64,000 nt of DNA, taken from Lysobacter lycopersici. GTDB lineage: Bacteria > Pseudomonadota > Gammaproteobacteria > Xanthomonadales > Xanthomonadaceae. Below are positions 41,017 through 53,083 of this stretch, one piece after another (positions within the stretch are counted from its first letter, which is position 1; every line of letters starts with the position of its first letter). The position numbers and the translations under genes were made by a program. The notes under the pieces are model-generated. The model was not told the origin of the DNA and did not search any database. It saw nothing but the letters and a program-made list of their open reading frames with translations. Location: positions 682,001 to 746,000 of the forward strand of contig NZ_CP041742.1 of assembly GCF_007556775.1 (NCBI RefSeq), in the 5' to 3' direction.

Positions 41017-41627
41017 GCCGAAACTCCGAGCTGGCGCAGGAAATGGCCCAGCGATTCGGGTACCGCAAGCAGCGTGAAGGCGATGCCATAGGCGCCGCCG
41101 ACCAGGTGCGCGCTGTGGTTGACGTTGTCGCCGCCGCGGCGATCCATCCACACGCTGTACCCCACGTACACGACCGCGAACAGGATCGCAGGGATCGGAA
41201 GCGGGATCGGGAAGATGATCAGTTTCGACCACGGATTGAACAGGATCGAGGCGAACAGCACCGCCGCGACGCCGCCGGAGGCGCCCAGGCTTCGGTAGCG
41301 CGCATCGTGCAGGTGGCGCAGGTACGACGGCAGGATCGCGACCACGATCGCCGACAGGTAGAAGCCGAGGAAGCCGATCGCGCCGATGCGTGCCACGAAT
41401 ACCCGTTCCACCACGGCGCCGAACGACCACAGGGTGATCATGTTGAACAGCAGGTGCATCCAGTCGGCGTGGATGAAGCCGTGGGTCAGCAGCCGGTCGT
41501 ATTGCTTCTGCCGGTCGATCGCCGGCGGCCACAGGATCAGCCGGTCGAGCAGCTTCGGGTTGTTGAACGCCAGCCATGACACCAGCACGGTGGCGATGAC
41601 GACGACGAGGGTGATCGACAGGTTCAT
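41013..41627 (-). CDS. Rhomboid family intramembrane serine protease
   Basis: 204 residues with six membrane segments. Catalytic S117 in L-G-A-S-G-G and H174 in H-S-A-H-L-V-G-G form the dyad; H58 and N62 (H-L-L-F-N-M) belong to the oxyanion region. It cuts single-pass membrane proteins within the bilayer; the substrate is unknown. It begins three bases after the POT gene and overlaps the downstream GNAT gene by four. Pairing with a peptide transporter has no known mechanistic basis and may only be operonic. Confidence 0.93.
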   Translation of the reverse strand: MNLSITLVVVIATVLVSWLAFNNPKLLDRLILWPPAIDRQKQYDRLLTHGFIHADWMHLLFNMITLWSFGAVVERVFVARIGAIGFLGFYLSAIVVAILPSYLRHLHDARYRSLGASGGVAAVLFASILFNPWSKLIIFPIPLPIPAILFAVVYVGYSVWMDRRGGDNVNHSAHLVGGAYGIAFTLLAVPESLGHFLRQLGVSA

Positions 41628-41630
41628 GGT

Positions 41631-43256
41631 TCAGGCCGCCCGGTAGTTGTCCTGCATCGGATAGGTGCGCGCGTACGCGGCGAACGCCAGCGCGGCGACG
41701 AAGGCGAACAGCGCGAAGAAGAACATCAGGAACGCGTTCTCGCCATAACCAGTGGCGGCAATGCGCGCGGTGACGGCCTCGTTGCGCACGGCTACGTTCG
41801 TCAGCAATACCCACAGGCTGCCGAAGGTGCTGGTCAGGTACCAGAACGCCATGATCACGCCCTTCATCGACTGCGTGGCCTGGCTGTAGGCGAATTCCAG
41901 CGCGGTCGCCGACACCAGCACTTCGCCGAAAGTGAGCAACAGGTATGGCCATGCCTGCCATGCCAGCGAGGTCGAGGCCCCGCTATCGATCTTCAGCTGG
42001 ATCAATCCCGCGACGACCCAGGCGATGCCGGCGAACGCGATGCCCCAACCCATCCGTCGCAACGGCGTCGGCTCGTAGCCCAGTCTGCGCAGGGACGGAT
42101 ACAGCACCAGGTTGTTGAACGGGATCAGCAGCATGATCAGCAGCGGGTTCAATGCCTGCATCTGCCCGGCTTCCTTCACCAGGAAACCCGGCCACCACCA
42201 GGCTTCGTGCGGCACTGCCATCGCCTTGCCCTGGATCACCCAGGTGCTGGCCTTCTGGTCGAACAGCGACCAGAACGGCGTGGTCAGCGCGAACACGATC
42301 AGGACGCGCAGTACCGCCCGCACGCTATCCACCGCGGCATCGGGATGGCGGCCGCGGGCGCGTTCCAACTGCATCGACACGCCGATGCCGCCGAACGCGA
42401 TCAGCGCGCCCAGCGCCAGGCAGGCGCTGATCACGAAATGGAAATCGTCGGGCCAGAACGGCAGACTGATGCCGAACCACGCGTGCAGCGCCCAGCACAG
42501 CAGCATCGCGATGGCGAGCACGACGCCTGCGCCCGCGACCAGCAACCCCGGCCTGCCCTGCCCCGCGGCCTGCGTGGCGAGCGCGGTGCGCGCGACACTG
42601 AAGAACGAATCCGGATCCTCGCCGTGGCTCGGCGGCACGCGCACGTATTTCCCGCGACCGAGCCAGAAGACCAGCGTCGCGACGAACATCAGCACGCCGG
42701 GGATGCCGAACGCCACCGCCGCGCCGAAGTTGCGCAGGAACAACGGCATCAGCAGCGAGGCGAAGAAGCTGCCGAAGTTGATCGTCCAGTAGAACGCGTC
42801 GAACACCACTTTCGCCAGGTGCCTGTTGGCGGTGGTGAACTGGTCGCCGACGAAACTCACCACCAGCGGCTTGATTCCGCCCGACCCGAGCGCGATCAGG
42901 AACAGGCCGGTGTAGAAACCCGTGCGGTTGCCTTCGAACAGCGCCAGGCAGGCATGGCCGGCGCAATACACCAGCGAGAACCACAACACCGTGTCGTACT
43001 TGCCGAAGAATCGGTCGGACAGCCAGCCACCGAGCAGCGGGAAGAAGTACACGCCGATCACGAAGCTGTGGAACACGTCCTTGGCCACCGACTGGCGTTC
43101 GGCCTCGGGGACGTAGGCCAGGATCACGCTGCTGACCAGGAACTGCACCAGGATGTTGCGCATCCCGTAGAAGCTGAATCGCTCGCAGGCCTCGTTGCCG
43201 ATGATGAAGGGGATTTGCCGCGGCAGGCGCGCGGCGGCGGCTCGGCTCACGCCCAT
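41631..43256 (-). CDS. Proton-dependent oligopeptide transporter (POT/PTR family)
   Basis: 541 residues with about 14 hydrophobic segments. The signature E-R-F-S-F-Y-G-M near residues 21-28 and the D-X-F-Y-W-T-I-N region (F-D-A-F-Y-W-T-I-N, about 155-163) are typical; P-F-W-S-L-F-D-Q marks the second half. It imports di- and tripeptides with protons. It overlaps the upstream GST by ten bases and is followed by rhomboid after three, which makes a translation-coupled unit. Peptide import fits the secreted M3, M14 and thermolysin-type proteases of the window. Confidence 0.92.
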   Translation of the reverse strand: MGVSRAAAARLPRQIPFIIGNEACERFSFYGMRNILVQFLVSSVILAYVPEAERQSVAKDVFHSFVIGVYFFPLLGGWLSDRFFGKYDTVLWFSLVYCAGHACLALFEGNRTGFYTGLFLIALGSGGIKPLVVSFVGDQFTTANRHLAKVVFDAFYWTINFGSFFASLLMPLFLRNFGAAVAFGIPGVLMFVATLVFWLGRGKYVRVPPSHGEDPDSFFSVARTALATQAAGQGRPGLLVAGAGVVLAIAMLLCWALHAWFGISLPFWPDDFHFVISACLALGALIAFGGIGVSMQLERARGRHPDAAVDSVRAVLRVLIVFALTTPFWSLFDQKASTWVIQGKAMAVPHEAWWWPGFLVKEAGQMQALNPLLIMLLIPFNNLVLYPSLRRLGYEPTPLRRMGWGIAFAGIAWVVAGLIQLKIDSGASTSLAWQAWPYLLLTFGEVLVSATALEFAYSQATQSMKGVIMAFWYLTSTFGSLWVLLTNVAVRNEAVTARIAATGYGENAFLMFFFALFAFVAALAFAAYARTYPMQDNYRAA

Positions 43257-43879
43257 TCCTCCAACCCTTCTTCCGCGTACAGCCGTGCGAACGATGGCCG
43301 TGCCTTCATCGATTTCGCCAATGCGGCGAGATGCGGCCATTCCGTCGCCGGTTTCGGCATGTTGCGCGACCAGCGCATCAACATGGCCAGGTAGAAATCG
43401 GCGGCTGTCGGCGCATTGCCCAGCAGATACGGCCCGTTGGCCGCGAGGTGGTCGTCGATGCGCTGCCATTGCGCCTCGATCCGCGGCGCGCAATGCGCGC
43501 GCAATGCATCGGCGTTTTCTTCGCCCGCGGGTTCGCCGGGATACCACCATTGCCGGAACAGCGGCTGCACCATGTTCGCGAGGTTGAACATCCACTGCAT
43601 GTAGTCGGCGCGGCCCGGCGCATCGAAGGCCGGCGCGAGCTTCGCCTGCGGATGGCGATCCACCAGCAGGATTGCCAATGCCGCGGCTTCGTACCGGGGC
43701 TTGCCGTCGACGACCAGCGTGGGCACCACGCCGTTCGGGTTCAGGGCGAGGTATTCGGGCGACTTCTGCTGCTTCGCGGCGGTATCGACCAGGCGCAGTT
43801 CGTAGGGCGCGTCGACTTCGATCAGCAGCCAGTGCACGAGGAAACTCGCCGCGCCGGGCGCGTAGTACAAGACGTCCAT
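43247..43879 (-). CDS. Glutathione S-transferase family protein
   Basis: 210 residues with a two-domain GST structure. N-terminal Y-Y-A-P-G-A-A-S (5-12, with S12 or Y5 near the sulfur), cis-Pro V-V-P-T-L (about 51-55), Y-E-A-A-A-L (about 62-67) and a helical C-terminal half. It starts the operon GST-POT-rhomboid-GNAT. Substrate unknown. It is not closely related to the GST at 5235 beyond the common fold. Confidence 0.87.
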   Translation of the reverse strand: MDVLYYAPGAASFLVHWLLIEVDAPYELRLVDTAAKQQKSPEYLALNPNGVVPTLVVDGKPRYEAAALAILLVDRHPQAKLAPAFDAPGRADYMQWMFNLANMVQPLFRQWWYPGEPAGEENADALRAHCAPRIEAQWQRIDDHLAANGPYLLGNAPTAADFYLAMLMRWSRNMPKPATEWPHLAALAKSMKARPSFARLYAEEGLEEWA

Positions 43880-43984
43880 GGATCGCTCCCGGGGATATGC
43901 CACGCCATCATAGCCGCGCGCCTGCTGCCAGCGCGGTGGCGGCAGGCACGGCCATCTCCTTGGAGCGCGGCGCGCGCATTTGGC

Positions 43985-43990
43985 TACCAT
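43985..43990 (+). promoter_or_regulatory. Candidate -10 box (TACCAT) of the M14 peptidase gene
   Basis: GGCTACCATCGCGG lies 30 bases before the ATG at 44020, in the position where other genes here carry TAGNNT. Confidence 0.35.
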
Positions 43991-44019
43991 CGCGGTTCCG
44001 CCGAACGCCTGCCGCCGCC

Positions 44020-45786
44020 ATGACCCGCACCCTGCTTGCCGCCGCCCTGCTCGCCTGCTCCGCTGCCGCATGGGCGGCCGGATCGCCGGATCTCTCGACG
44101 ATCTCCGAACGCTCCGGCTTCCAGCGCACCGGCCGCTACGACGAAGCGATCGCGCTGTGCGAGGCGTTCCAGCGGCGCTATCCCGACGCGGTGCGCTGCG
44201 AAACCTTCGGCACCACGCCCGAAGGCAGGCCGATGAAACTGCTGGTGGTCTCGCGCAGCGGCGCGCTGGACGCGGAAACCGCGAAGGCGAAGGGCTTGCC
44301 GGTGCTGCTGGTACAGGGCGGCATCCACGCCGGCGAGATCGATGGGAAGGATGCCGGCTTCCTCGCCCTGCGACAGATGCTCGACGGCGAAACCGCGAAG
44401 GGCGCGCTGGACAAGCTCGTGCTGCTGTTCGTGCCGGTGTTCAACGTCGATGGCCACGAGAACTTCCGCGCATGGAACCGCCCCAACCAGCGCGGCCCCG
44501 AGGAAATGGGTTTCCGCACCACCGCACAGCGCTACAACCTCAACCGCGATTACGTGAAAGCCGATGCGCCGGAGATGCAGGCCATGCTGAAGCTGGTCGA
44601 CGCTTGGGACCCGGCGGTGGAAGTGGACCTGCACGTCACCGACGGCGCCCAGTTCAGGCACGACGTGTCGATCACCGGCGAGCCGGTCAATTCCGGCGAC
44701 GAAGCGCTGCGCGCGACCGGGCGCGCGGTGCGCGACGGACTGGTCGCGACGCTGAAGACGCAGGGCTCGCTGCCGCTGGCGTTCTATCCCTCGTTCGTCG
44801 AATACGACAACCCGGCTTCGGGCTTCGCCGACGGCGTCGCCCCACCGCGTTTCTCGAACGGTTATTTCCAGCTGCGCAACCGCGTCGGCATCCTGGTGGA
44901 AACGCATTCATGGAAGGATTACCCGACCCGCGTGCGCATCACCCGCAACGCCATCGTCGACCTCGTGGACATGGCCGCGAAAGACGGCACGCAATGGCTC
45001 GCCGCCGAACACGCCGCCGACCTGCGTTCGGCGCAACTCGGCGGCAAGCCGGTCGCGCTCGACTTCAAGGCCACCGACAAGGCCCGCACTATCGATTTCC
45101 TCGGTTACGCCTACACGCGCACGCCGTCCGACATCTCCGGCGCATTGATGACGCGCTACGACGAATCGAAGCCGGAGGTGTGGAAGGTCCCACTGCGCGA
45201 CGAAGTCGTTCCCGCGCTGACCGTCACCGCACCGCACGGCGGCTACCTCGTGCCCGCGGCCTGGGCGGAGCTGGTGGAACCGAAACTGCAATTGCACGGC
45301 ATCGAGTACCGCAAGCTGGATGCGCCGCTGCAGGCGGTCGCGGTCGAAAACTTCCGCGTCGACCGACCGAAGTTCGATGCTGTGTCCTTCGAGGGCCACC
45401 AGCGCGCGACGCTGGACGGCACATGGTCGCAAGCGACGCGCGACCTCGGCGCCGGCGCGCTGTTCGTACCGATCGCGCAGCCGGAAGCGCGGCTGGCGAT
45501 GGCCTTGCTGGAACCGCAGGCGCCAGATTCGCTCGCGGCCTGGGGCGAGACGAACAATGCCTTCGAGCAGAAGGAGTACATGGAGGACTACGTCGCCGAG
45601 GACGTGGCGCGCAAGCTGCTCGCCGGCGATCCGGCGCTGAAGGCGGAGTTCGAGAAGAAGCTCCGGGACGATCCCGCGTTCGCGAAGGACTCAGCCGCGC
45701 GGCTGGATTTCTTCTATCGCCGCAGCCCCTCGTGGGATGCGGGTTACGGGTTGTATCCGGTGCTGCGTACCGACGCGACTCCGTAA
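44020..45786 (+). CDS. Exported M14 family zinc carboxypeptidase-like protein
   Basis: 588 residues: signal peptide (1-20), then a long M14-type catalytic domain. Zinc ligands H103 and E106 in G-G-I-H-A-G-E-I-D-G-K, with the third His in D-L-H-V-T-D-G about 100 residues later and the catalytic Glu in V-E-T-H-S-W-K near 300. A C-terminal domain of about 200 residues of unknown role follows. It probably trims peptides in the periplasm or outside. It is transcribed alone and divergent from the GST operon. Confidence 0.87.
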   Translation: MTRTLLAAALLACSAAAWAAGSPDLSTISERSGFQRTGRYDEAIALCEAFQRRYPDAVRCETFGTTPEGRPMKLLVVSRSGALDAETAKAKGLPVLLVQGGIHAGEIDGKDAGFLALRQMLDGETAKGALDKLVLLFVPVFNVDGHENFRAWNRPNQRGPEEMGFRTTAQRYNLNRDYVKADAPEMQAMLKLVDAWDPAVEVDLHVTDGAQFRHDVSITGEPVNSGDEALRATGRAVRDGLVATLKTQGSLPLAFYPSFVEYDNPASGFADGVAPPRFSNGYFQLRNRVGILVETHSWKDYPTRVRITRNAIVDLVDMAAKDGTQWLAAEHAADLRSAQLGGKPVALDFKATDKARTIDFLGYAYTRTPSDISGALMTRYDESKPEVWKVPLRDEVVPALTVTAPHGGYLVPAAWAELVEPKLQLHGIEYRKLDAPLQAVAVENFRVDRPKFDAVSFEGHQRATLDGTWSQATRDLGAGALFVPIAQPEARLAMALLEPQAPDSLAAWGETNNAFEQKEYMEDYVAEDVARKLLAGDPALKAEFEKKLRDDPAFAKDSAARLDFFYRRSPSWDAGYGLYPVLRTDATP

Positions 45787-45805
45787 GCACCGCGAATCCG
45801 ATCGT

Positions 45806-46576
45806 TCACTTGCCGGCCTTGCAACGCGACACCGGCAGTTCCAGCGTCTGCAACGTTTGCCCGCGTGGATCCTGCACGAAGGCGACCAGGCCCCACGGCG
45901 ACGACGGTGCCTCGAAAGCGACCTGCTGCGTTCGGTTTTTTGCGTCCTCGAGCGACCACGGCCCCCAGAGCCTGGTCACTGCATGATCGTGGTGCAGCGT
46001 CGCGTCCTTGTTCTCGCCCGCCCGTACTTCGGTCGTTTGCCCATCGAGGTATTGCGCCAGCCATAGTCGAATGCCTGGCGTAGCGACGCCGACATTCCTT
46101 TCCGCCACCGTCGCCCTCCACCGACCGACCGGCGTCGGATCCAGGCGCAATGCGATGGATGCCTTTGCCTGTCCCGTGGCCGACGAAAGGGCCGTCGAAA
46201 ACTTCTTCGGCTCGCTCCAGGCCACGCGCACATTGGAACCCACCATCACCTGCGGCGTGTAGACGGTATCGCCGCCTTCCGCCGCCGCGACCCGCTGTCG
46301 CTGGCGTTGGCTATACGCCGGGGAACCGAAACGGTCATGCCAGCCGATTTCGTCCCAGTAATCGACGTGGAAGGCGAGGAAATTCGCCTCGCCGGCATCG
46401 GCCAGCGCCAGCTTCGACAGCCAGCGATCCGCCGGCGGGCAACTGCTGCAGCCTTCGGACGTGTACAGCTCCACCAGCGGGACGACATTCGCGCCGCTCC
46501 GCGCCTCGCATGCGGCTTGCGCATCGAAAGCGGCGCACGACAGCACCGCGAATGCGAATCCCGCGCGCATCAGCAT
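45806..46576 (-). CDS. DUF1223 secreted thioredoxin-fold-like protein
   Basis: 256 residues with a signal peptide (about 1-22). C43-S-S-C46 in E-L-Y-T-S-E-G-C-S-S-C-P-P-A-D is the typical DUF1223 redox motif near the start of the mature domain. D-Y-W-D-E-I-G-W-H-D-R-F-G-S-P near 72-86 and Y-T-P-Q-V-M-V follow. Family members are periplasmic and of unknown function, with a CXXC reminiscent of thiol oxidoreductases. It overlaps the upstream DUF1801/YdeI gene by seven bases, so both are co-translated. Confidence 0.87.
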   Translation of the reverse strand: MLMRAGFAFAVLSCAAFDAQAACEARSGANVVPLVELYTSEGCSSCPPADRWLSKLALADAGEANFLAFHVDYWDEIGWHDRFGSPAYSQRQRQRVAAAEGGDTVYTPQVMVGSNVRVAWSEPKKFSTALSSATGQAKASIALRLDPTPVGRWRATVAERNVGVATPGIRLWLAQYLDGQTTEVRAGENKDATLHHDHAVTRLWGPWSLEDAKNRTQQVAFEAPSSPWGLVAFVQDPRGQTLQTLELPVSRCKAGK

Positions 46577-47166
46577 CGCTCGTACTTCCAGTTGCGGCGC
46601 TTACCCTCGGCCATCCATTCGACCGCCTGCGCCAGCCGCTTCACGCGCGTTTCCTCGCGCTTGGCCTCGACGATCCATTCGATGTATTCGCGCTTGCAGC
46701 CCGGCGGGAACGCATCGAAGCTCGCCCTGGCCGCCTTGTTCTCCAGCAACGCCGCCGCGAGGTCGAGCGGCGTTTCCGGGGGCGGTTTCGGCACGGCCTT
46801 GCGCCGTTCCGGCTTCACGCCCTCCTCGTTCAAGCGCATCGCCTTCTTCAGGTCGGCGCGCATCGTCGCCTTGGGCGGCAGGTCCTGCAATGCGGCCATC
46901 TTGCCGTAGCTGCCCATGCCGTCGCGTTCGGCTTCGCCCATCACCAGCGCATGCTTCCAGTAGCCGAACGACACGTGCCGCTTGAACGCCGCCATCCCGC
47001 ACAGGATGCCGCCGGCATGGACGAAGCTGGGCATGCCCCACTTGATCGTTTCCTCGACCTCGAGGCAGGCCGCGTGCACGCGTGCACGGATTTCGGCGAG
47101 GATCGGCCGGGCGAAATCGGCGGCCTTGGCGATGTAGGCATCGACGCGGGGATCGTGGCTCGACAT
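46570..47166 (-). CDS. DUF1801/YdeI-OmpD-associated family protein
   Basis: 198 residues. N-terminal DUF1801 region (about 10-110) with I-K-W-G-M-P-S-F and F-G-Y-W-K-H; C-terminal YdeI-like helical region P-L-D-L-A-A-A-L-L-E-N-K-A-A-R-A-S-F-D-A-F and C-K-R-E-Y-I-E-W-I-V-E-A-K-R-E-E-T-R. This two-part arrangement is common in bacteria but unassigned; suggestions include iron chaperone (frataxin-like) or stress protection. It is the first gene of a two-gene unit with the DUF1223 gene. Confidence 0.86.
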   Translation of the reverse strand: MSSHDPRVDAYIAKAADFARPILAEIRARVHAACLEVEETIKWGMPSFVHAGGILCGMAAFKRHVSFGYWKHALVMGEAERDGMGSYGKMAALQDLPPKATMRADLKKAMRLNEEGVKPERRKAVPKPPPETPLDLAAALLENKAARASFDAFPPGCKREYIEWIVEAKREETRVKRLAQAVEWMAEGKRRNWKYERC

Positions 47167-47257
47167 GGCTCGCCTCCGGGCGGATTCCGTGCATGCTAGC
47201 GCGGCCGGTGCCGGATGCGGATCGCGTTGATCCCGGGCAGGGGAGAAGGGGAAAACC

Positions 47258-47500
47258 ATGGACAAGGAACGACGCAGGGACGACCCGGGCGAGCGCGCCA
47301 AGCTGCGCGCCGAGCTCAACGAGGAACAACGCATCGCACTGTCCGACCTCGAGCGCTTCGGCTGGGAACTGAAGTTCATCCGCCACCCGATGTTCCAGGA
47401 CATCGTGCCGGTGATATTCGATCCGGACCGCAAGAGCTTCGCGGTAATCCGCGCCGATGGCACGCTCGACGAGAACCCCGGCTTCGAAATCCGCAGCTGA
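47258..47500 (+). CDS. Small conserved hypothetical protein
   Basis: 80 residues, highly charged, with GGAG-type sequence (GGGGAGAAGG) before the ATG. It has the pattern L-S-D-L-E-R-F-G-W-E-L-K-F-I-R-H-P-M-F-Q (about 28-47), then I-V-P-V-I-F-D-P and F-A-V-I-R-A-D-G-T-L, suggesting a small alpha-beta domain. The PilZ-neighbour type proteins of xanthomonads share this look, but I cannot assign a role. It converges on uup with nine bases between stops. Confidence 0.66.
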   Translation: MDKERRRDDPGERAKLRAELNEEQRIALSDLERFGWELKFIRHPMFQDIVPVIFDPDRKSFAVIRADGTLDENPGFEIRS

Positions 47501-47509
47501 GGCGGGGCC

Positions 47510-49417
<1,908 letters not shown>

Positions 49418-49450
49418 GCGGGGAGTCTAGCGAGCGGGCGCGGCTGGCAG

Positions 49451-49456
49451 TAGGCT
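49451..49456 (+). promoter_or_regulatory. Candidate -10 box (TAGGCT) of the Lys-rich small gene
   Basis: AGTAGGCTTGCGG lies 29 bases upstream of the start at 49485. The same TAGGCT hexamer is found before both M3 peptidase genes. Confidence 0.4.
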
Positions 49457-49484
49457 TGCGGCGCATCCAACCGCGGAGTACGCC

Positions 49485-49586
49485 ATGAGCAAGGGCCTGG
49501 ACAAGAAGAAGGAAGACAAGAAGAAACCGGAAAAGACGCTGAAGGAAAAGCGCGCGGCGAAGAAGGAAAAGAAGGCCGGCAAGTAG
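49485..49586 (+). CDS. 33-residue Lys/Glu-rich small protein
   Basis: M-S-K-G-L-D-K-K-K-E-D-K-K-K-P-E-K-T followed by more Lys and Ala, ending A-G-K. It has its own candidate promoter, start codon preceded by GCGGAG, and a rho-independent terminator whose stem includes the last codons and the stop. Almost half the residues are lysine. Similar tiny lysine-rich proteins occur in xanthomonad genomes. A nucleic-acid-binding or chaperone-like role is possible; nothing more is visible. Confidence 0.65.
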   Translation: MSKGLDKKKEDKKKPEKTLKEKRAAKKEKKAGK

Positions 49587-49600
49587 CCGGCCTTTTCCTT
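49572..49600. terminator. Bidirectional terminator overlapping the stop codon of the Lys-rich gene
   Basis: AAGGCCGGC AAGTA GCCGGCCTT is a perfect 9-bp stem; the loop contains the first two bases of the TAG stop. TTTTCCTTT follows on the plus strand and a TTCTTTTCC run on the minus strand, so it can also end the selO transcript. Confidence 0.88.
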
Positions 49601-49604
49601 TGGC

Positions 49605-51167
49605 TCAGGAACTGCAACTGAGCATCGAGCAGCCGGCCTTGTCCTTCGCCCAGCCGGGGCGCTTGCCGGCGAAGAATCCCTTGCTCGGCTGTTCGTCGTA
49701 CGGATTCCGCATGACTTCGAGCAGTTCACCGATGCCGGCGAAATCGCCTTCGTGCGCACGATCGATGGCCTGCTGCGCCAGCCAGTTGCGCAGCACGAAT
49801 TTCGGGTTCGCCAGGCGCATGCGTTCGCGGCGCTCGCCGGTCGATAGCGGATCTTCCGCAAGCCGCGCCGCGTAACGCGCCAGCCACTCCCGCAGCGCAC
49901 CCTCGCCGGCCTCGCGCTTGGCTGGGTCGTAAAAGGCATCGGCGAACGGCCGCAGCGACGGCGCGGCCGGATCGATGTCCATCAGCCCGCGGAACCACAG
50001 GGTCATGTCGATTTCGTGCGCATGCATCAAGCCGTGCAGGTCGCGGACCAGCACGGTGTCCTCCTCGTCGCGCCATTGCGCGAAACCGAGTTTGCGCGCG
50101 TTCGTCGCGTGCTCCGCTTCGGTGTAGGCAACGGCGTAGCGTTCCAGCCCGGCCTGCAGGGGCCCGACATCGCCGAACAGCGGCGACAGCGCGTTCGCCA
50201 GCTGGCCGAGGTTCCAATACGCGACCTTGGGCTGCCAGCCGAAGCGATAGCGTTTCCCCATCGCGTCGGTGGTGTTCGGCGTCCAGTCCGGGTCGTAGTC
50301 GTCGATCCAGCCGTAGGGGCCGTAATCGATGGTCAGGCCGAGGATCGACATGTTGTCGGTGTTGAGCACGCCGTGGACGAAACCGACCCGCATCCAGCCC
50401 GCGACCAGCTTGGCGGTGCGTTCGCAGGCTTCGCCGAACCAGTCGGCATACTTCGACTCTCCGTCGCTCGTGATATGCGGGAAATCGCGGCGGATGCAGA
50501 AGTCGGCGAGCGTCTTCAGCAGATCGACCTCGCCGCGCGAAGCCGGCAATTCGAAATGTCCGAAGCGCAGGAAGGACGGCGCGACCCGGCACACGATCGC
50601 GCCCGGCTCGTCCTGCGGATGGCCGTCGTAAAACATGTCGCGTTCGACGGATTCGCCGGTGCCGACCAGCGACAGCGCGCGCGTGCTCGGGATGCCGAGG
50701 TGGTACATGGCCTCACTGCACAGGAATTCGCGGATCGAGGAGCGCAGCACCGCGCGCCCGTCGGCGCTGCGCGAATACGGCGTCGGGCCCGCGCCCTTCA
50801 GCTGCAGTTCCATGCGCCTGCCATCGTTCGACACGACTTCGCCCAGCGAAATCGCGCGACCGTCGCCGAGTTGCCCGGCCCAATGCCCGAACTGGTGGCC
50901 GCCATAGTTCGTCGCGAACGGCTGCATGCCCGGCAGCAGCGCATTGCCCGCGAACACCTGCGCGAATTCCCTTGAGGCGACATCCGCTTCGCCGAAACCG
51001 AGTTCCGCGGCCATTTCGCGCGAATGCGCCAGCAACCGCGGCGCTGCGACCGGCGTCGGATCGACCTTCGACCATGCCGCGTTCCGGACTTGCCGCACGA
51101 ACACGCGCGGCTCCGGATCGCCGGGCAGTTCGCGTAGGAAGGCGTTGTCGAATCGCGGGAAATGCAT
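49605..51167 (-). CDS. selO: Protein adenylyltransferase SelO
   Basis: 520 residues, a pseudokinase-fold AMPylator. Conserved stretches include N-Y-G-G-H-Q-F-G-H-W-A-G-Q-L-G-D-G-R-A (about 87-105), L-Q-L-K-G-A-G-P-T-P-Y-S-R (about 121-133) with its lysine, H-G-V-L-N-T-D-N-M-S-I-L-G (about 257-269) and the D-Y-G-P-Y-G-W-I-D segment. SelO AMPylates redox proteins in the oxidative stress response. In animals a C-terminal selenocysteine or cysteine is present; here the tail ends C-S-M-L-S-C-S-S, so cysteines occupy the end. Oriented against the DEAD helicase. Confidence 0.92.
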   Translation of the reverse strand: MHFPRFDNAFLRELPGDPEPRVFVRQVRNAAWSKVDPTPVAAPRLLAHSREMAAELGFGEADVASREFAQVFAGNALLPGMQPFATNYGGHQFGHWAGQLGDGRAISLGEVVSNDGRRMELQLKGAGPTPYSRSADGRAVLRSSIREFLCSEAMYHLGIPSTRALSLVGTGESVERDMFYDGHPQDEPGAIVCRVAPSFLRFGHFELPASRGEVDLLKTLADFCIRRDFPHITSDGESKYADWFGEACERTAKLVAGWMRVGFVHGVLNTDNMSILGLTIDYGPYGWIDDYDPDWTPNTTDAMGKRYRFGWQPKVAYWNLGQLANALSPLFGDVGPLQAGLERYAVAYTEAEHATNARKLGFAQWRDEEDTVLVRDLHGLMHAHEIDMTLWFRGLMDIDPAAPSLRPFADAFYDPAKREAGEGALREWLARYAARLAEDPLSTGERRERMRLANPKFVLRNWLAQQAIDRAHEGDFAGIGELLEVMRNPYDEQPSKGFFAGKRPGWAKDKAGCSMLSCSS

Positions 51168-51219
51168 CCATGCATGTTAGCCCCGGCGCCGCTGGAGCCC
51201 GGGCTCCACGCCCGCCGCG

Positions 51220-51225
51220 TACACT
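51220..51225 (+). promoter_or_regulatory. Candidate -10 box (TACACT) of the DEAD-box helicase gene
   Basis: GCGTACACTGTCC lies 35 bases before the ATG at 51260, between divergent selO and the helicase gene. Confidence 0.4.
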
Positions 51226-51259
51226 GTCCGCCCGTTCCTTCGGCGCTTTCGCCCCGACC

Positions 51260-53074
<1,815 letters not shown>

Positions 53075-53083
53075 CGCGCGCGC

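Noticed and set aside
51184-51215. GGAGCCCGGGCTCC palindrome between selO and the DEAD helicase
   Set aside because: Short GC palindromes are frequent here; no T-run for a terminator and no second copy in a comparable place to call it an operator.
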